NCBI RefSeq assembly: GCF_023208015.1
Contig: NZ_CP051627.1
Span: 930,001-994,000 of the forward strand
Length of the DNA: 64,000 nt
From: Thermobifida alba
GTDB taxonomy: Bacteria > Actinomycetota > Actinomycetes > Streptosporangiales > Streptosporangiaceae
Direction: 5' to 3'
Shown here: piece by piece, positions 43,527 through 53,654 of the stretch
Layout of the letters: each line of letters opens with the position of its first letter
How positions within the stretch are numbered: the first letter of the stretch is position 1
Position numbers and translations under genes: made by a program
The notes under the pieces: generated by a model
Database searches by the model: none
What the model was told of the DNA's origin: nothing
The model's input: only the letters and a program-made list of their open reading frames with translations

Positions 43527-44465
43527 CTAGGCGGCGGGCCGTTCGGCGGCCTGCGCCGGTTCCGCCTGCGCGGGCCGGAACTGGCCGGTGGCGAACAGGA
43601 CGGCGACCAGCACGAGCGGGACGATCCACCCGCTCCACCCGAGGATGGTGGAGTGGACGGTGTCGACGGTCTCCCCGGCCTGGACGAACACGAAGGAGAA
43701 CCCGGCCGCGGCGTTGAACGAGCCGTGCGCGAGCGCGGCCGGCCACACCGAGGCGGACCGCAGCCGCAGCCAGCCGAACACCATGCCGACGACGACGCAC
43801 ATGCCGACCATCGCCAGCAGGCCCAGCCAGCGCGGGGCGTCGGGGTAGTTGTAGCCGAGCAGGATCAGCGGCGCGTGCCACAGCCCCCAGATGACACCGC
43901 TGACCAGGAGGGCGGGGACGGCGCCGAAACGGTACAGGCGCGGCAGCAGCCAGCCGCGCCAGCCCAGCTCCTCGCCGAGCGCGGGAAGGAGGTTGAGGAA
44001 CGCGCCGGTGGCCACGCCCATGAGCTGCAGCACGAACAGCAGGCCGAGCGGGGGCTGCGGGATCTCGTCCCCCAGAGCCTCCCACTGGCTGTCGAGCTGC
44101 TCCTGGAACCCGGACAGGTGTACGAAGTCCGCCGGGTACACGCCGAGCAGAGCGCCGACGGGCAGCGCCGCGAGGATCAGGACGACCGGGACGACCATGG
44201 CCAGGGCGAGGTAGCCGATCAGGCGTCCGGCCGGCCCCAGAGGCCACAGGCCCAACGCTCGCGCTCGGTGCTCGGGGCGCTCCACGAAGAAGACGACCAC
44301 GAGCGCGGCGATCGCGGGGGTGGCCATCATGGCCAGCGACAGGGGCAGGAAGAGCGGGCTGTCGAGACCGTCGCCCAGCCACAGCGGCGCTGCGAACAGC
44401 CACGACAGCCCGAAAGCGAGCAGCAGGAACACGGTCAGGGACAGGGGGGTGCGGTCGGAGGACAT
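43527..44465 (-). CDS. CPBP-family intramembrane protease (CAAX-like)
   Basis: 312 aa with eight or so TM helices. Catalytic motifs of the family are present: EELGWRGW (EExxxR), then WHAPL and HGSFNAA. CPBP/Abi proteins act as membrane glutamic proteases, often in bacteriocin immunity. ATG 44465 preceded by GGAGAG. No bacteriocin gene is obvious nearby. Confidence 0.9.
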   Translation of the reverse strand: MSSDRTPLSLTVFLLLAFGLSWLFAAPLWLGDGLDSPLFLPLSLAMMATPAIAALVVVFFVERPEHRARALGLWPLGPAGRLIGYLALAMVVPVVLILAALPVGALLGVYPADFVHLSGFQEQLDSQWEALGDEIPQPPLGLLFVLQLMGVATGAFLNLLPALGEELGWRGWLLPRLYRFGAVPALLVSGVIWGLWHAPLILLGYNYPDAPRWLGLLAMVGMCVVVGMVFGWLRLRSASVWPAALAHGSFNAAAGFSFVFVQAGETVDTVHSTILGWSGWIVPLVLVAVLFATGQFRPAQAEPAQAAERPAA

Positions 44466-45429
44466 ACTCACTCTCCGGTTGTCGGGTCCGTCGGTCGACG
44501 CCGCCGCTCCCGCCGCGAGGCGTAAGGAGGCGGCGGGGCATGCGCGCCGTGGGAGGAGGGGCGGGGGACGTGGGGGAGGACGGCCGGGTCCGAGGTCCGG
44601 CGGCCCGCCGGAGTCCGGCCCCGCCCCGGGGCGGCACCGGTGCGGTGCTTCCCGGCGCCGCCCCCCCGTGCGGCCGGTCCCCGGGGGAGCGGCCGCACGG
44701 GAGGACACCGGAACCGCCGGTGCGGGAAATGTCGAAAACAGCATGGTCCGACTATAGGAGGAATCCGACTGTCGAGATATGTCGGGAGTGGGGGCGTCCG
44801 TGCCGACGCGCGTCAGACGTCCCGTGCCGGTCCGTGCCCGACGGCGACAGGGACGGGGGCCGCACCGCCCACTCGCCGCCGGACACGGCGAAGGGGACAC
44901 GCCCGTCGGGGGACGGCCGGCGCCGACCGTCCGGAACCGGGGCGGTGCGGCGATCATGCCGTACCGGCCGATGGCCGGCCGCTCCAGCCCGGAGGCGGAG
45001 CACACGCTGCGGTCCCCGAAGGCGGCCGTACCCTCGGGACGCCGTAGGTGGACGCGCCGCCACGATGCACGCGGAGGCGGCCGGCGGTTCGAAGAAGACC
45101 ACACGTCCGTGGCCGGGCAGCGGGAACACGGCCACGGGACCGGGAGCCACGGGAAGGCCCTCTCCCCGGCGGGGACGGCGGGGCGGCGTCCTGGCCGCGC
45201 CCCGGCCCGGTGGACGCGCCTCCCGGGCGGCCCCGGCCCTCGACCGGTCCCCCGGAAGGCGGCCGCCGTTCACCGGTCGCGGACCCACGCCCCGGCTCGT
45301 CTCCCCTGCCGCTCCCGGGGATGCGGCGCACGACCGGGACGCCTACCGCCGCAGAGGTAGGCCGTTCCCCGGGACTGCGTCGAGAAGAGTACGGCGGAAA
45401 CCCGCCGTGGGACGACGCGGAAGACAGGG
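44466..45429. other. Long intergenic region, no supported gene
   Basis: About 960 bases, GC-rich with open frames in several directions, but none has a recognisable domain, a ribosome site or a consistent codon pattern. The CPBP promoter is probably in 44700-44790, the only AT-richer part. It may be decayed coding DNA. Confidence 0.4.
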
Positions 45430-45450
45430 GTGTCTGCCCATGATGGGGGC

Positions 45451-45876
45451 ATGACCTCAGACCAGCGGAAGCCGACCGTCCCGCTCTGGCGCAGACCCCA
45501 CTGGCCGCTCGTGGCCGTCCTGGTGGCCGTCGCGCTCGTCCGGCCCCTGTTCTCCGTCGTCGGCCTGAGCGACACGCTCGGCAAGCCGGTGACGCCCATC
45601 GTCCTCACGGTGGCCGTCTCGCTGGTGTGGATCCTCGCCGCAGGCCTCGGCCGGGTGCGCCACCCCCTGCTGACGCTCCTCGCCACCGGTCTGGGGTACG
45701 CGCTGGCCTCCCTCGTGCTGAGCGCGGTCCTCTCCCCGCTGCTGACCGGGGAGCTGCAGGGCCCCCTCACCAGGCCGTTCGCGATCATCCCGCTGTTCGC
45801 CGTCAACGCCGGGTGGGGTGCCGTCTGCGGGCTCTGCGCACTGGGACTGCAGCGCCTGCGCGGAATCCGCGACTGA
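45451..45876 (+). CDS. Hypothetical membrane protein, four TM
   Basis: 141 aa, four TM helices (from WPLVAVLVAVALVRPLFSVVG to AIIPLFAVNAGWGAVCGLCAL) and a basic end. Not recognised. ATG 45451; a GTG at 45430 with GGAAG upstream would add seven residues and has the better ribosome site. Confidence 0.65.
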   Translation: MTSDQRKPTVPLWRRPHWPLVAVLVAVALVRPLFSVVGLSDTLGKPVTPIVLTVAVSLVWILAAGLGRVRHPLLTLLATGLGYALASLVLSAVLSPLLTGELQGPLTRPFAIIPLFAVNAGWGAVCGLCALGLQRLRGIRD

Positions 45877-45896
45877 GGCCCCGCACCCGCCGGACC

Positions 45897-46809
45897 TCAC
45901 AGCAGGGAGCGGGCTTCGGCGGCCAGGGCGATCCGGAGGGCGTGGTCCTCGCCGTCCAGGCTGAGGACGAGCTCGTCGACGCCCGCTTCGGCGTAGACGG
46001 CGAAACGTTCGGCGGCCTGCTCCACCCGCCGACGACCACGGTCTCGGCGACCCGCTCCGAGACGAGCCCGAAGAAGCCGCCCAGTTCGCGCAGCGGCGCC
46101 GCCCGCCGCGCCGTGGAGACGCCGTCGCCCGGCATCGCGTGGACGCCCAGGTGGATGCGCGGCGCGGGCCGCTCCCGTTCGACGGCGAGCTCGCGCAGCC
46201 GTGCCGCGACCCGCGCCACCCGGTCGGCGCTCAGGGCGGAGGGCAGCCAGGCGTCGCCGTGGACCACGGCGCGCCGCAGCACCGCCTCGGAGGGGCCTCC
46301 GCCGACGAGCACGGGCGGCATCGGCGCCGCAGGGGCCAGGTGCAGGACCGGCTGCCCGGGGACGGTGTCCAGGCGCACCGGTTCGCCCGAGACCGGGCGC
46401 GGCAGGGAGGGACAGGGCGGCGTCGACCGCCGCGCCCCTGCCCTTCTCGGGACCGCCGACGGCCCGCCAGAACGGGGAGCCGGGAAAACCTCCGAGCCCC
46501 GTCCCCAGGCGGACCCGGTCACCGGACAGGCGCTGCAGGGGTCTGCAGGTGCGCGGCCAGCTAGACGGTCGACCGGGCGGACAGGGCCAGCACGCCGAAG
46601 TCGAGGGGGACCCGTTCGGTGGCCGCCGCTGCCGCGGCGAGCACGGCCACCGCCTCCAGGGCGGGCGTTCCGTCCCCGACGAGCACGTCGGGGACGCTCA
46701 CCGCGTCGAGTTCGGCCTGTTCCACCAGACACGCGGTCCCGACCACGCCGGAGGGGCCGCGGCCGGAGGCTGAGACGGGCAGGGTGACACCAAGACCGAG
46801 GCCGCTCAT
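45897..46809 (-). pseudogene. Decayed LLM (luciferase-like/F420) oxidoreductase
   Basis: Starting at ATG 46809 (MSGLGLGVTLPVSASGRG), the reading frame meets a TAG at 46563-46561 where family members have Trp. It needs a +1 correction at the G4 tract 46538-46541 to read LQRLSGDRVRLGTGLGGFPGSPFW, a further shift near 46380-46430 to reach GEPVRLDTVPGQPVLHLAPAAP, and another near 46025 to reach AAERFAVYAEAGVDELVLSL before TGA 45899-45897. At least four lesions including a nonsense codon: a true pseudogene. Confidence 0.75.
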
Positions 46810-46963
46810 GTCGGATGCCTTTCCGGGGAGAGCCGCGGAGGCTTCCGGACCGCCTCCGCGGTCGCCGCCCTGACACCTCAACCAAACGTGAGGTCAACCG
46901 GTCCCGGGACCGGTCCCGGAAACGCCGCACCGCGGCCGAGGACTGGTCGGCCCCGGGGCGCGG

Positions 46964-47947
46964 TCACCGGCCGGCGCCGCCGTACTCGGCCAGGAGGGCG
47001 AACCCGGGGCGGTCGACGGACCGCGCGGTGGCCGAGAGGACGACGACACCGGTGGCGGCGGTGCGGTCGATGCCGAGCCAGGAGCGGAAACCGCCGGTGC
47101 CGCCGTTGTGCCAGGTGACCGACCGGCCCTGCGCCTGGACCGTGATCCACGCGGCGCCGATGCGGGCAGCGGAGCCGAAGGAGGCGACCGGCTCCAGGGC
47201 GGCGGTGCCCGGGGCGGTGCCCGCCAGCAGCGCCCCGGTGAGGCGGGCCAGGTCGGTGACGGAGGCCCGGATGCCGCCCGCCGGTCCCAGCGCCTCGCCG
47301 GTCCAGGGTTCCACGGGCCGTCCCCGCCTGCTGGTGCCGGTGAGCGCCCCGGGACGGAGGTGGTCGGCCGACGCGGGGACGGAGCAGTGCTCCAGTCCCA
47401 GCGGGGCGGCGACGCGCCGGTGGAGGAGGTCGGCGTAGGTGGTGTCGGCGGCGCGGGCCAGGGCGTGGCCGAGCAGTTCGAACCCGAGGTTGGAGTAGCG
47501 GGGGACCGGTCTGCCCAGGCGGACGCTCCGGGCCTGGTCGAGGAGTTGTGCGAGGTTCTCGCCGTAGGGGTTGGCGCCGCGCCACCACAGGGCGACGGTG
47601 CGCCGCCACGAGTGGGCCGACGGCGCCAGGGTGGGCAGGCCGGAGCGGTGGGTGCTCAGCGAGGACAGGGTGACGGCCGCCGCGGCGGCCCCGTCCAGCG
47701 GCAGCAGTGCGCCGAGGGTGGTGTCCGGGCCGATCTCGCCGCGGGCGAGCGCGTCGGCGTACAGCAGTCCGGTGACGCCCTTGGAGATCGACCCGATCTC
47801 GAAGTCGGAGTCGGGACCGGTGCCGCGGCAGGCCACCACCGTGCCGCTGGGGCGGACCACGGCCGCCGCGGCCACCGGATGGCGGGGGCCCAGCAGTTCC
47901 TCCAGTCGGGCGGCGAGCCGGTCGTCGCCGTGGACCTCGACGGTCAC
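46964..47947 (-). CDS. Serine beta-lactamase-fold hydrolase
   Basis: 327 aa, class-C/esterase-like. Catalytic S53-x-x-K56 (GSISK), Y-x-N in RYSNLGFELLGHA, and HNGGTGG replacing KTG. No signal peptide, so probably a cytosolic esterase or D-peptidase-like enzyme rather than a secreted beta-lactamase. GTG 47947 preceded by GGGGAGG 6 bases upstream. Confidence 0.88.
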   Translation of the reverse strand: MTVEVHGDDRLAARLEELLGPRHPVAAAAVVRPSGTVVACRGTGPDSDFEIGSISKGVTGLLYADALARGEIGPDTTLGALLPLDGAAAAAVTLSSLSTHRSGLPTLAPSAHSWRRTVALWWRGANPYGENLAQLLDQARSVRLGRPVPRYSNLGFELLGHALARAADTTYADLLHRRVAAPLGLEHCSVPASADHLRPGALTGTSRRGRPVEPWTGEALGPAGGIRASVTDLARLTGALLAGTAPGTAALEPVASFGSAARIGAAWITVQAQGRSVTWHNGGTGGFRSWLGIDRTAATGVVVLSATARSVDRPGFALLAEYGGAGR

Positions 47948-48468
47948 GGGCGGCCTCCCCTCGGAGCGCGATGGGCGTGTCGGCCGCGGTCGGCCGTCAG
48001 GGCCGCGGGTTCGGTCGGTCGGACACGGTGCACACGCCAACCGTAGTCGACGTTTTCCCGAGATATCTGGACAGCGCCGCCGCGTCTTCCGGCCGCCTCG
48101 CGCCCGACGGAGCCTCCGGAAGCATCGACCGGCCCTTCCGTCGGACCGGAGGAACGGCGGGCCACGCCGCTTTCCGCTCCGATGGTCGCCCCGGCGGCCC
48201 GAGAGAACACAGAAGCGAATTCTCGGTGTCTTTCTGAGAAACAGCGAGTTGACACCGGGTGCACTGTTGGCGATCGCCCTGCTCGTGTGTTTGTCCTTTG
48301 TGGGAGGAAGAGGTGGTTCTTCTTTTCCGTGTTGTCCGGAATCGAACCCGCTCTGGCCAGTGGAGTCGCCGTGTGCCAGGATTTCCGGGAAACGCGGAGA
48401 ACACTCGGAGAAAAGCACTGAAATTCCAGCTCGGCCGCACGCGACCATTCGTGAGAAGGAATCGCACG
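47948..48468. other. Divergent region upstream of beta-propeller protein B
   Basis: 521 bases; 48180-48440 is AT-richer than flanking genes. A TTGACA is present at 48250-48255. A possible AGATATCT palindrome lies near 48061-48068. No gene with coding character; short open frames here lack ribosome sites. Confidence 0.45.
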
Positions 48469-50325
48469 TTGACGCAGACCGCTCCCCCGAAAGCCGAGTT
48501 CCGTGGGGCCTCCTTCCTTGCCTGGTGCGGAGTCGGGATGCTGGTGACCGGCCTCCTGGCGAACGCGACCGCGTTGCTGCTCCACGCGGGGGAGTCGGGG
48601 GCGCACCTGCTTCGCGTCGGTCTGTGGATCGTGGTCGGCCTGCACCTCTTCTCGGTGCTCCCGCCTTCGGAAGGGAGCCCGGAGAATCCGGGGAAGGTAC
48701 GGGAGGGCACGGGGCTGGGGGCGGTCTCGACCGTGCTGCTCACCGTCCTCCTGGCGGTGCTGGACCGGCCGCTCTGGCTCTTCGACGGTCCCGGTGCGGA
48801 CACGCCGTGGTCCACGGCGGGGTGGGCCGGCCTGGGAGCGGTGGCCCTCGGCGTGATCGCGGTGGCCGCGGCCGGACGGGGCCGGCGGCTCCGCTGGACG
48901 GGACCCTCCCTGGCCGGTGTGGCCTGCGGAATCGCGGTGACGGCGGTGCTGGCCTCGGCTGCGTGGACGGGACTGCGCCCCCTCGTGCCGCTGCACCAGC
49001 CGTCCCGGGTGTGGCATGTCACCGCCGAGGCCGCAGAGGCCGGTCCGGTGCCGTCCATGGTGGAAGAGGTCGCCTGGATGTGGCGGCCGCCCGGGGACAC
49101 GTGGTCGGCGCGGGTCATGGCCACGGCTACAGGAGCGGTGGTGGCCCTCGACTACGGTGTGGTCGCGCTCGACACCGCCACCGGCGAGGAGACCTGGCAC
49201 TACCTGCGGCCGGGCGGCTGGGTGCAGGCCAGCGTCACCCCCGACGGCCGGACCGTCGCCGTCGCCTTCCGGGACGAGGACGACACGGGTGCGCTGCTCG
49301 CCCTGGACGCCGCCACCGGACAGGTCCGCGGCGCCACCGTGTTCCCCGAACAGTTGACCGGGTGGGACGACTGGGGCGGACGGGGGTCCCCGGACGTGGG
49401 CCTGCTCACCGCCGACGCGCGCATCCTGGTGGACGAGGGGGACGGTGCGTGGACGCTCACGGCGTGGGGGCTGACGGACGACGTGCTCCGGTGGGAAGCC
49501 CCCCAGGACGCCGGGTGCCGGGCCGCCCCGTCATCGGACAGCCGGTGGGTCCGTGTCTTCTCCGACATGGTGGTGGTCGCCCAGAGGTGCTACGAGGAAC
49601 CGGCGGAGGCCACCGGCGAGGCGGATGCCGGCGACGCCCAGGGGGCGGCGAACCGGCTGACGGCCTTCGACGCCGACACCGGTGAGCCCCTGTGGACCAG
49701 GGAGTGGGCGGCGGCGTCCTCGGCCGCCCCCAGGATCGCCGGTGCCCGTCCCCACCAGCCGACCACGGCGGACGACGCGGTGGTCGCGGTGACCGAGGGG
49801 GACGACGAAGGCCCCTGGCTGGTGGTGGACCGGGCCGACGGCGAGGTGCTGGCCGACGCGCTGCTGCTCCCGGAGGGGAGCGGCAGCGTCCACTTCGCGG
49901 CGGACTCGGTCGTGTTCGCCCGCCACGACCCCGAGCTGCCCGGCACGCGGTACGAGCGGTGGACGCTGACCGGCGACCCCGGGGCCGCCGTTGCGGTGGA
50001 GACGCCGCCCGACGGGCCACCGGCACCGGTGGTCCTCGGAAGCGAGTGGGCGGTCCTGGCGGACGCGGTGGTCGACGTGCGCCTGGGCGGGGCCGCGGCC
50101 GGGACGGAGTCCCGCCGTGCCGCGGTGGGCGTGACCTCGTGGAGTTCCGGCGAGACCCGCGAGATCCCGCTCGACGTCCCGGCGGCCGCCGGACCGGCCG
50201 ACAGGGCCGACGAGGCCGGCGGTCCCCGCCTGCTCCCGGTCCCGGGCGCGCTGCTCCTCGTCGTCGAAGAGACCAGGGCGTACTTTTCCGACGAAGCCCC
50301 TGGCCCGGTCCTCGGCCTGCGGTGA
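48469..50325 (+). CDS. Membrane-anchored PQQ-like beta-propeller protein B
   Basis: 618 aa, paralogue of the protein at 36756: five TM helices (starting FLAWCGVGMLVTGLLANATALLL), then propeller repeats with VVALDTATGEETWHY, LLALDAATGQVRG and LTAFDADTGEPLWT. No ATG fits; TTG 48469 is chosen because AAGGA is 8 bases upstream and the N-terminus then aligns with the paralogues. Function unknown. Confidence 0.78.
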   Translation: MTQTAPPKAEFRGASFLAWCGVGMLVTGLLANATALLLHAGESGAHLLRVGLWIVVGLHLFSVLPPSEGSPENPGKVREGTGLGAVSTVLLTVLLAVLDRPLWLFDGPGADTPWSTAGWAGLGAVALGVIAVAAAGRGRRLRWTGPSLAGVACGIAVTAVLASAAWTGLRPLVPLHQPSRVWHVTAEAAEAGPVPSMVEEVAWMWRPPGDTWSARVMATATGAVVALDYGVVALDTATGEETWHYLRPGGWVQASVTPDGRTVAVAFRDEDDTGALLALDAATGQVRGATVFPEQLTGWDDWGGRGSPDVGLLTADARILVDEGDGAWTLTAWGLTDDVLRWEAPQDAGCRAAPSSDSRWVRVFSDMVVVAQRCYEEPAEATGEADAGDAQGAANRLTAFDADTGEPLWTREWAAASSAAPRIAGARPHQPTTADDAVVAVTEGDDEGPWLVVDRADGEVLADALLLPEGSGSVHFAADSVVFARHDPELPGTRYERWTLTGDPGAAVAVETPPDGPPAPVVLGSEWAVLADAVVDVRLGGAAAGTESRRAAVGVTSWSSGETREIPLDVPAAAGPADRADEAGGPRLLPVPGALLLVVEETRAYFSDEAPGPVLGLR

Positions 50326-50639
50326 CCCGTGGACGTCGCTTGCGCACGGCCAGGTCCCCAGTACCACCTTCGACCGCGGTTGTGGCACTAGGGACAAGAT
50401 CACCGACTCCCGTGCCTGCCACGGCACGGTGGCCCGCCAGATCACGTGTGAGTCCACTGGCTCCGGAGCCCCGGCGGCGCCGGTTCCATCCGTTGCCGGC
50501 GTACAACAGGCACACGCACAGTTCCGCGGCGATTCGCACCAGACCGGGCAGGCGGTCATGGCACCCGCCGTTGCCTGTCATGGTTTCCGGATTCCGGTTC
50601 CACGGGGGAACCATTCTTTTTCTTTTCCTTCTTCCTCCT

Positions 50640-51432
50640 GGTCCTGGCTGTTTGTCGTCGGCGGTTCCGTTGACATACGCTCCGTACGCGTCGCCGGTTT
50701 CCCGGTGCCTGTACTCGTCCGTCCAGTCGTTCTGACTTGTGATCACGGTCTCCACGTAATCGTTGACGTAAGTCCTTCCGTTGTCCTGTGGGAAGTCGGG
50801 ACCACCGAACTTGTGCTGTTCGAGTAGCAGCAGCATGTCGTCGTTGGCTGCGTCGGAATAGTCATGCAGGGTGAGGGGGCGCGCCATTCGAAGATCGAAT
50901 CAGGGAGTCGCGAGCTTGCGTGGGGAATCCAAACGGGTATGTCGTCCGGCGGGAGGAGGATCGTGTCGCTCAGGTTGGAGATGTGGACGTCACCGTTGTC
51001 GACCAGCCAGTGAAGAGCAAGGAGATTGTACTGTTTTCCGACGTAGGTGCTCTTCTCTTCGAGGAGGTTGACATTCGGGCCCCGGTAGTAGTCGGGATCC
51101 TTGATGGCCCCTCCCAGGGCGTACTTCAGGAAGTCGCCTGGATGCTCCCGGCAAGGGTTGTGGCGTGCTCCTCCAGGCCCGCACATGAAGCTTTCGTGGC
51201 TTTCGGCGAAATCGATGTGGTCGCCGCACCAGGGGTCCCTGCCCGCGGCGGCCTGCGCGTTGTCGGCCGCGGTGTTGAAGAAGTCCCTGATCCCGGTGAG
51301 ATTGTCGGCCAGCTGTTCTGCGTCAACTCCCGAGCTGACCGCTCCCTGGGGATTGACCCCGACCTCTCCATTACTCGCGGATCTTCCCTGTCTTCGACCG
51401 CTCTCCAGAAATGGGAGAGCGCTGTTGGACTC
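50640..51432 (-). pseudogene. Broken hypothetical ORF of lower GC
   Basis: After a TAG at 51435-51433 the frame reads a soluble-looking protein (VDAEQLADNLTGIRDFFNTA, then CGDHIDFAESHESFMCGPGG and YALGGAIKDPDYYRGPNVNL). It shifts frame at the G5 tract 50875-50879 to continue as LTLHDYSDAANDDMLLLLEQ and further. There is no start codon before residue ~80. Codon use (CTT, GCT, ATT, AAA) is unlike the neighbours, suggesting transfer. The family is not recognised; the 3' end is unclear. Confidence 0.45.
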
Positions 51433-51541
51433 CTAGACCTTTCCCTCCACAGGTTAGGGAGATGTGGGTCCTGTCATTGCGGTCGTGAAGTGCTGTTGCC
51501 GCATGTGGCCATCCGCTTGACGTCCGCTGTCCGGTTTCGTT

Positions 51542-51561
51542 CGCGTTTCGTGCGAAACGCG
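51542..51561. promoter_or_regulatory. Palindrome upstream of beta-propeller pseudogene
   Basis: 9-bp arms CGCGTTTCG and CGAAACGCG separated by TG, 138 bp before the start at 51699. Looks like a LacI/TetR-type operator. Confidence 0.35.
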
Positions 51562-51698
51562 GTGGTAACCCGTCGGCTCTGCCTCCATTTCTTGTTTCTC
51601 ACCGGTCCGAACAAGCAGCGCAGAGTTTCCGCGCCTCTGTCGGATCTTTCTGGCAGGAGAGGCCCCGTCCCGTCACACCACACGTTGGGAGAACCGTG

Positions 51699-53478
51699 AT
51701 GCCCGCCGATCCCTCCGGGGCTGTGTCCCGTGGACGGTCTTTCCTGATCTGGTCCGGTGTGGGACTGGTGGCGGTGGGGCTGGTGACCACCGTGGCCACT
51801 GCTCTGGCAGGGGAAGGGGGTGTAGGCAACCCGTTCCGGATCATCTTCTGGGTGCTGACCGGGTTGGGCTGCGGGGCGCTGCTGCTGCAACTGCTGGAGC
51901 GGATTCCACCCGAACAGCGCCACACCGTGCGCCGACCCGTGGCCGCCGGCGCGGTGGTGGCCGTCTCGACCGCACTGCTGGCGTGGCTGGAACGGCCCGC
52001 CTGGCTGCTCGACGGTCCGGGGAGCACACGCTGTCCTACGTCTCGGGCTGGGCCGGATCGGTCGCGGTGGTGCTCGGTGCAGTGGTGGTGGCCGCGGCCG
52101 GACACAACCACCGGCCCACCGGACCGGCCCTGACCGGCAGGCTGGCCGTCGGAGCGCTGGTCACGGTGCTGCTGGCCACGGTCGCGTGGACGTGTGGGCA
52201 GGCCCTGTCCCGGCCGCTGCCGCCGCTGTTCGACGGAGTCGACCACACCACTGCCGACGCCGACAGCCCCGACTAAGCACCGCTCACGGTCAAGGAGGTG
52301 GCCTGGACCTGGCAGCCGCCCCAGGACATCCGCCCGGCGAGGTTGCTGCCCACGGCCGGGGGCGCGGTGGTCGACGTGGGCCACGGCGTGATCGCGCTGG
52401 ACACCGCCACCGGTGAGCAGACCTGGCACTACCTGCTGCCGGGCACCGAGATGACGGCCAACGTCACCCCCGACTGGGAGACCACCGTCCTGTCCCACGA
52501 GACCGAGTCGGGCAGTGCGGTGGTGGCGTTGGACTCGATCACCGGAAAGCGGCGCGGCCACGCCGTGCTCCCCACATCCCAGGAAGCCGACATCGGGCTG
52601 CTCACCGCCAACGCCCGCATCCCGCTGGAACAGACCGATACGGGCTGGCAGCCCACCGCGCGTTCGTTGGCCGCCGACGCCCACCTGTGGAGCACTGCCC
52701 TGTCATCGCACTGCCTGGTGCAACAGCAGACCCGATCCTGGATCCGCACCTACGATGACAGGATCGTCGTCGCCCAGCCCTGCCACCCCGAACTGCCCCG
52801 CACCCCTGCAGAGGAGCTTGCCGGACTGTCGGGGGCACGAACCGCCTCACCGCCTACGACGCGGACACCGGAGAAGAGGAGTGGACCCACGAGTGGGAGG
52901 CCGAAGAACCCTTCGGCGCCTTCCCCGAACTCGCCCACCCCCGTGCCGACACCCGTCTGGACGCCCCGTCCTTCACCGCGTCCAGATCGGTGGTCGCGGC
53001 CAAGCACCGCACGGACGGCCACGAGTACCTGGTGCTGGACCTGGGGAGCGGCATACGCCACACGGAGCCTTTGGAGCTTGCGGGATACGACGACCGTCTC
53101 CACTTCACCTCCGACGGGGTCACGGCCCTGCGCCACGATCCGCAGACGGACACGCTCGTCTACGAGTTCCTCGTGTACTTCCCCGGCAAAGAACCTGAAA
53201 TGGTCGCCCGGATGCGCGACCCAGACGGACTGGACGATCCTGGCGGCCACGCATGGGTGGCACTGATGGACGCGGTCGTGGCGGTCCGGCCCGCAACGGA
53301 CTCCCCCGGAAGTCACCTGGTCGGCGTGGCGCCGTGGAATTCCGCCACCGAGCCCGTCCGGATCCCGCTCGACGGGGTGCGGCTGAGCGAGGACAGCGAA
53401 GCCATCCGATTCATCTCCGCAAGGGAAGCGGTCCTCGTCACCGACACCGCGGTGACGAACCTCGTCGCCCTGCACTGA
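51699..53478 (+). pseudogene. Broken third copy of the beta-propeller membrane protein
   Basis: Paralogue of the proteins at 36756 and 48469 (FLIWSGVGLVAVG; VIALDTATGEQTWHY; LTAYDADTGEEEWT). It has three lesions: one missing base in the G4 tract 52019-52022 within the TM region, an in-frame TAA at 52274-52276 between the TM domain and the propeller, and one missing base in the G5 tract 52831-52835. The nonsense codon shows it is a real pseudogene even if the indels were sequencing errors. Confidence 0.82.
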
Positions 53479-53488
53479 GCACGACGGC

Positions 53489-53532
53489 GGCGCCGGTGGG
53501 CCGTCCCCCGCGGGAGACGACCCACCGGTGCC
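53489..53532. terminator. Hairpin between the propeller pseudogene and the WYL gene
   Basis: 12-bp stem with one G-T pair (53489-53500 / 53521-53532), 11 bases past the stop at 53478. Confidence 0.6.
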
Positions 53533-53654
53533 GCGAACGGACGGGGCGGCTTCGGCTAGCGACCCCTCCGGTCAGGGCCACCGGACACGGACACCGCCGC
53601 CGTCCGCGGCGACCGGAACGGGGTCGGCCGTCCGGCCGCGCCGCGGGAGTGCGT

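Noticed and set aside
44540-45454. A ~300-aa plus-strand open frame and several minus-strand ones
   Set aside because: Arg/Pro/Gly-rich translations without domains, ribosome sites or consistent third-base bias; typical of random open frames in GC-rich DNA.
48338-48348. GGAATCGAACC, the exact reverse complement of a tRNA T-loop, suggesting a minus-strand tRNA
   Set aside because: Flanking bases do not form T-stem, anticodon stem or acceptor stem on the minus strand, and there is no CCA-proximal match.
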